Assembly: GCA_031267635.1 (NCBI GenBank)
Contig: JAIRYX010000098.1
Location: 1-7,513, forward strand
Origin: Planctomycetaceae bacterium
GTDB lineage: Bacteria; Planctomycetota; Planctomycetia; Pirellulales; Thermoguttaceae
Reading direction: 5' to 3'
DNA: 7,513 nucleotides
The position numbers and the translations under genes were made by a program. Under the pieces are notes generated by a model. That model was not told where the DNA came from, did not search any database, and saw nothing but the letters and a program-made list of their open reading frames with translations. Numbering within the stretch: the first letter of the stretch is position 1; every line of letters starts with the position of its first letter. Positions 4,417-7,513 of the stretch are shown one piece after another.

Positions 4417-6708
4417 GTGTCTGCCGTGATTTTTCAACAACTTGCCGATACCTTTGGTTATCATTCTTTTCGCCCGCATCAAGAGGACGTTGTGCGAGCG
4501 ATCCTTAACGGGCAAGATGTTTTTGCCGTCATGCCGACCGGCGGAGGGAAGTCGCTCTGTTATCAGCTCCCCGCTAAGCTAATGGACGGCGTTTGTATTG
4601 TCGTGTCGCCGTTGATTTCGCTGATGAAAGATCAAGTGGACGCAGCAAGAGCCAACGGTATCAATGCCGCAACGCTGAACAGCACGATTTCTCGCGAAGA
4701 ACAACGCCGAATTGGAGAAGCGTTGCCGCGTCATGAAAAAACGATGCGGGGAGATTATAGTACGCCCCAACGTCAAAATGAAATGGAATTGCTCTATATT
4801 TCACCGGAACGGCTCAATAACGAACGTTTTATTGAACGGCTGAAAACGCTGGAGATCGCGTTTTTTGCCATTGATGAAGCTCATTGTATTTCCGAGTGGG
4901 GACATGACTTTCGACCGGATTATCTCGCGTTAAGCAGAATCGCGGAGGAGTTTCCGAATACGCCGCTTGCCGCTTTTACCGCCACCGCGACCGACCGCGT
5001 ATCGAATGATATTGTTCGCCGACTGAAACTTCGCAAGCCGCTGATGGTGCGGGCGTCGTTCAATCGCCCGAATCTCTTTTACCGCGTTGTTCCCAAAATG
5101 AACCTTAATCAACAGCTACGGGAGTTTCTGTCAAAACGAAAGCGGGAATCAGGAATCATTTATCGCCAGAGCCGAAAGAAAGTGGAGGAAACGGCGGAAC
5201 TACTGCGGCGGGAAGGTTATTCTGTTTTACCGTATCACGCAGGAATGAGCGATGAAGCCCGCCGCCAAAATCAGGAAGCGTTCAGCAGGGACGAATGTCA
5301 AATCATTGTTGCGACAATCGCTTTTGGGATGGGAATTGACAAATCCAACGTCCGTTTTGTGATTCACGGCGAGCTACCGAAAAACATGGAAGGTTATTAT
5401 CAGGAAACGGGACGTGCGGGACGCGACGGCGAATTGGCGGAATGCGTGTTGTTTTACAGACGCGGCGATATTTGGACGTTGGAAAAATTCGCGAAAGAGC
5501 TGGAAGACCCGCAACAACGGGAATTTGTGTTGCAGCAAATCCGCCGGATGTTTCTCTATGCGGACAATCAATCGGAGTGCCGCCGCGCAATGCTGTTGCG
5601 GTATTTCGGAGAGACGTATTCCGAACCCAATTGCGGCGGATGCGATTATTGCTGCGACGACGCGGAGAAAGAAGACGCAACGATTCCGGCGCAAAAGATT
5701 CTGTCGGCGATTGTTCGCACCGGCGAGAAGTTCGGGGCGTCGCACATTGTTGATATTGTCGTTGGCGCGAACACGGAAAAGATTCGGCAATTCCGGCATC
5801 AGGAATTGCCGACTTACGGAGTCGGCAAAGAGCAGTCGAAAGCGTATTGGAAGACGGCGCTCAATATGCTGATTGCCCGGAATATCTTGAACGTTGACGA
5901 CCCGGAACGTCCCGTCTTGAAATTGACGGACGCCGCCCGAATGATTTTGAAAGGGCGGCAGCGATTTGAAATGGTGAGATTGATCGAAAAAGAAACGAAA
6001 GAACGCCGACAATCGGCGGCGGATTTGCCGACGTTGAGTCCCTTCGGACAAGCGGTATTTGAAACGTTGCGGGAGCTGCGTATGTTGCTTGCGAAGGAAG
6101 CGGGCGTTCCGCCGTACATTGTTTTCAGCGACCGATCACTGCATGAAATGGCGTTATTCCTGCCGCAAACGGACGGAGAGTTTTTGGAGATCACGGGCGT
6201 CGGGCAGCACAAGCTGGAATTATACGGCGCGAGTTTTTTGTCGGCGATAGGAAAGGTTTGCGAGACCAAGCCCGAAGCGGCGGAGGCGAGCCGCAAGACT
6301 TTCAAATCCTCCAAAACGATTTCCATGTCTCGCCCGCAGACCGGCGCCGGAGACGCCAAGCCGCATATCACGCCGACAATTGAAGAATCGTTGCGGTTGT
6401 TTCAATTAGGACATACGATAGAACAAATTGCCGAAATCCGCCGCATGTCGCAAGGAACGATTGCGCAGCATTTTGAGGACGCTGTGAAATTCGGCTCTTT
6501 GTTCCCGCCGGAACGCTTCTTCACAATGGAGCGGTTGGAACAGATTCGCCAATGGTTTGCCGAGTCGTTCCGCGATGCGGAAGGAGCGGCGGCGGGCTAT
6601 GTTCTACGATTAAAACCGGCAGTCGAAGCATCCGGCGGAGAACTTGGTTACGACGAAGCGAGATTGGCAAGAATGCTTTTTTCGCAAGAGAGGATACAAA
6701 ATAAATAA
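4417..6708 (+). CDS. recQ: ATP-dependent DNA helicase RecQ, long form with C-terminal helix-turn-helix extension, 763 aa
   Basis: RecQ is a 3'-5' DNA helicase acting in recombinational repair and stalled-fork processing. Domains in order: motif 0 GYHSFRPHQ (14-22), Walker A GGGKS (42-46), SPLISLMKDQ (64-73), DEAH box (153-156) followed by CISEWGHDFRPDY, TATATD, AFGMGIDKSNVR, and motif VI QETGRAGRDG (329-338). The zinc cluster C388, C406, C409, C412 leads into an RQC winged-helix region (about 414-530). An HRDC domain follows (about 548-612, VPPYIVFSD through TGVGQHKLELYG). After a variable linker, residues 652-763 form a helix-turn-helix extension (LFQLGHTIEQIAEIRRMSQG, the HTH_40 type). E. 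coli RecQ has about 609 residues and lacks this end. A short insertion (about 103-121) precedes LLYISPERL. The start is GTG 4417, with GTG 4426 as an alternative; neither has a clear Shine-Dalgarno, which suggests translation coupled to the ligase gene 21 bp upstream. Confidence 0.95.
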   Translation: MSAVIFQQLADTFGYHSFRPHQEDVVRAILNGQDVFAVMPTGGGKSLCYQLPAKLMDGVCIVVSPLISLMKDQVDAARANGINAATLNSTISREEQRRIGEALPRHEKTMRGDYSTPQRQNEMELLYISPERLNNERFIERLKTLEIAFFAIDEAHCISEWGHDFRPDYLALSRIAEEFPNTPLAAFTATATDRVSNDIVRRLKLRKPLMVRASFNRPNLFYRVVPKMNLNQQLREFLSKRKRESGIIYRQSRKKVEETAELLRREGYSVLPYHAGMSDEARRQNQEAFSRDECQIIVATIAFGMGIDKSNVRFVIHGELPKNMEGYYQETGRAGRDGELAECVLFYRRGDIWTLEKFAKELEDPQQREFVLQQIRRMFLYADNQSECRRAMLLRYFGETYSEPNCGGCDYCCDDAEKEDATIPAQKILSAIVRTGEKFGASHIVDIVVGANTEKIRQFRHQELPTYGVGKEQSKAYWKTALNMLIARNILNVDDPERPVLKLTDAARMILKGRQRFEMVRLIEKETKERRQSAADLPTLSPFGQAVFETLRELRMLLAKEAGVPPYIVFSDRSLHEMALFLPQTDGEFLEITGVGQHKLELYGASFLSAIGKVCETKPEAAEASRKTFKSSKTISMSRPQTGAGDAKPHITPTIEESLRLFQLGHTIEQIAEIRRMSQGTIAQHFEDAVKFGSLFPPERFFTMERLEQIRQWFAESFRDAEGAAAGYVLRLKPAVEASGGELGYDEARLARMLFSQERIQNK

Positions 6709-6837
6709 CTCGCTCATGTTACGCACATTGCGCAAATAAGTTTTCAAACAAAGAGCCGCAGCCCGTTGATTTGCTTTACGCCGAGTATTTTCCCTATGCA
6801 TAACCCCCTGTGCAACTGGGGGCAAGAGACGTCAACA

Positions 6838-6884
6838 TAGAGTAGGCGAGGGACATACCGTTCCGCTTCCTCGCCCCCATCCGG
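6838..6884. repeat. Diverged repeat, short copy (TAGAGTAGGCGAGG unit)
   Basis: Bases 6838-6860 match 7398-7420 at 21 of 23 positions, and 6860-6877 matches 7481-7498 at 16 of 18. Inside, GGCGAGG (6845-6851) can pair with CCTCGCC (6869-6875). It coincides with the point where recognisable reverse transcriptase sequence ends. Confidence 0.6.
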
Positions 6885-7067
6885 CTTTCTATTTTCGTTA
6901 CCACCCGATTTTGTAACGAGTCGCTCACATTGCCCGCCATGACGACGAAGTCGTCCGCGTAACGGATTAAACGGGCGTTCACCATGTGACACAAGCCTTC
7001 CTTACCGTGAAACGCACGGTCAAACCAATGTAAATAACCATTGGATCGTGCGGTCTTGCATCACAAT

Positions 7068-7110
7068 ATTCTTTCAGGACGGCGTCATAATTCTTTCGGG
7101 CGGCGTCATA
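7068..7110. repeat. 21/22-bp tandem duplication inside reverse transcriptase motif A
   Basis: Two adjacent units, 7068-7089 (22 bp) and 7090-7110 (21 bp), share ATTCTTTC and GGCGTCATA with small differences between. On the minus strand they encode YDAARKN and YDAVLKE, a doubling of the motif-A segment. Confidence 0.75.
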
Positions 7111-7272
7111 AACTTGAGTACGTCCGGCTTTCAGATTCGCATCGACCGCGTCCAACGCAGGGAGCGACGAACGTTCCAGACGAAATCCAAAGGAACAATC
7201 CGTACAATCCGTTTCAAAGATCGGTTCAAGAATCAGCGTTGCCGCCTGTTGAACGATACGGTCTTTGACAGT

Positions 7273-7398
7273 CGGGAGCCGCTCATTCCCCCGCGGGAAC
7301 GGCTCATTTCCACTTCCGAACGATTCGCGACTCTTTATGAGCGATTCGCTGCTCTCCGCGAGCGGCGAATTTTCCTTCGGGAAAGACTCTCATTCCGT
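7273..7398. repeat. Six-unit imperfect 21-bp tandem array
   Basis: Units start at 7273, 7294, 7315, 7336, 7357 and 7378. On the + strand most begin with a pattern close to CGGGAACGGCTC. Read as codons they would give the heptads REPLIPP, RERLIST, SERFATL, YERFAAL, RERRIFL and RERLSFR, which shows the period clearly. The minus-strand reverse transcriptase homology begins inside unit 1, so the array has replaced or joined its missing N-terminal part. No function is evident. Confidence 0.65.
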
Positions 7399-7510
7399 AG
7401 AGTAGGCGAGGGGCGTACCGGTTTCGGTTTAATTCTGTTTCGGGATTTTTCCTTTTGTGTCTCGGTCCTCCTACCTTTCCGTTCCGTCTCCTCGCCCCGC
7501 CTCCCACCGG
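7398..7510. repeat. Diverged repeat, long copy (TAGAGTAGGCGAGG unit with about 60-bp insertion)
   Basis: This is the partner of 6838-6884. The two matching blocks, 7398-7420 and 7481-7498, are separated here by about 60 extra bases. GGCGAGG (7405-7411) and CCTCGCC (7490-7496) keep the ability to pair. The minus-strand open frame at 7304-7507 runs through this repeat and the tandem array, resembles no family I know, and is not called as a gene. Apart from these repeats I see nothing in 7279-7513. Confidence 0.5.
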
Positions 7511-7513
7511 ACA

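Larger units (their letters stand above)
6794..7278 (-). pseudogene. Decayed group II intron reverse transcriptase (LtrA-like) remnant
   Basis: Read on the minus strand, 7278-7045 encodes LPTVKDRIVQQAATLILEP, then CSFGFRLERS, LKAGRTQVYDA and EYCDARPHD, the fingers/palm start of group II intron reverse transcriptases. In the next frame, 7042 down to about 6875 encodes NGYLHWFDRAFHG, VNARLIRYADDFVVMAG (YADD at 6961-6950) and KIESRMG; this frame stays open to a stop at about 6794. About 65 residues normally found between these blocks are missing, and the join changes frame. Motif A, normally YDADLKGYFD, reads YDAVLKEYCD, so a catalytic aspartate is lost. The N-terminal region, thumb/maturase and endonuclease parts are absent. 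It is a dead fragment. No intron domain V was found beside it. Confidence 0.85.

Noticed and set aside
5374..6371. Minus-strand open frames of 225 and 185 codons
   Set aside because: Both are opposite recQ, whose motifs are complete; their translations are rich in Arg and Ser and lack recognisable domains.
6804..6822. CCCCC/GGGGG hairpin as a recQ terminator
   Set aside because: The stem is only 5 bp with a 9-base loop, and no T-run follows on either strand.
7276..7305. GAGCCG...CGGCTC hairpin with a 3' bulge on the minus strand, resembling group II intron domain V
   Set aside because: It lies upstream of the reverse transcriptase on that strand instead of downstream, its length and loop do not fit domain V, and it arises from two adjacent 21-bp units.
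7304..7507. 67-codon minus-strand frame as a small gene
   Set aside because: It is made of the repeat unit and the 21-bp array, with no Shine-Dalgarno and no known motif.

Overview
The window looks like chromosome from a bacterium of the Planctomycetes/PVC type. That guess rests on the secreted LolA-like paralogues, the DUF1573-like membrane protein, weak Shine-Dalgarno use, and a RecQ with a long C-terminal extension. No rRNA or housekeeping marker is present, so the taxon is an inference. The window has two compositional parts: bases 1 to about 3000 are AT-rich (about 35-42% GC by eye), and from about 3080 onward GC is about 50-55%.

Bases 1-2960 hold an accessory cluster, all on the + strand. 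It contains (i) the 3' part of a gene for an envelope protein with a C-terminal membrane anchor, (ii) a 155-residue secreted protein with six cysteines, (iii) a second, nearly complete paralogue of (i), and (iv) a small membrane-anchored DUF1573-like protein whose stop codon sits in the loop of an intrinsic terminator. Paralogue (iii) is broken at its 3' end twice. A one-base deletion next to an A7 tract removes the membrane anchor, and a 108-bp MITE with perfect 16-bp terminal inverted repeats sits 12 bp past the new stop. The intact paralogue provides the empty site and shows an ATT target duplication.

Bases 2980-6708 hold a candidate promoter, a leader hairpin that covers a GGGGA ribosome-binding site, a complete phenylacetate-CoA ligase family gene (paaK-like), and 21 bp downstream a complete recQ helicase gene. 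The last two are probably co-transcribed, but no functional link is evident.

Bases 6709-7513 contain no intact gene. The minus strand carries a decayed group II intron reverse transcriptase, recognisable from PTVKDR to YADD. It lacks its ends and a middle piece, is split over two frames, and has lost the motif-A catalytic aspartate beside a small tandem duplication. It is bounded by a six-unit 21-bp tandem array (7273-7398) and by two copies of a diverged repeat that begins TAGAGTAGGCGAGG (6838 and 7398).

No complete new defence or metabolic system is visible. The items most worth a second look are the MITE-disrupted paralogue pair with its Cys-rich partner, and the repeat-bounded intron remnant.
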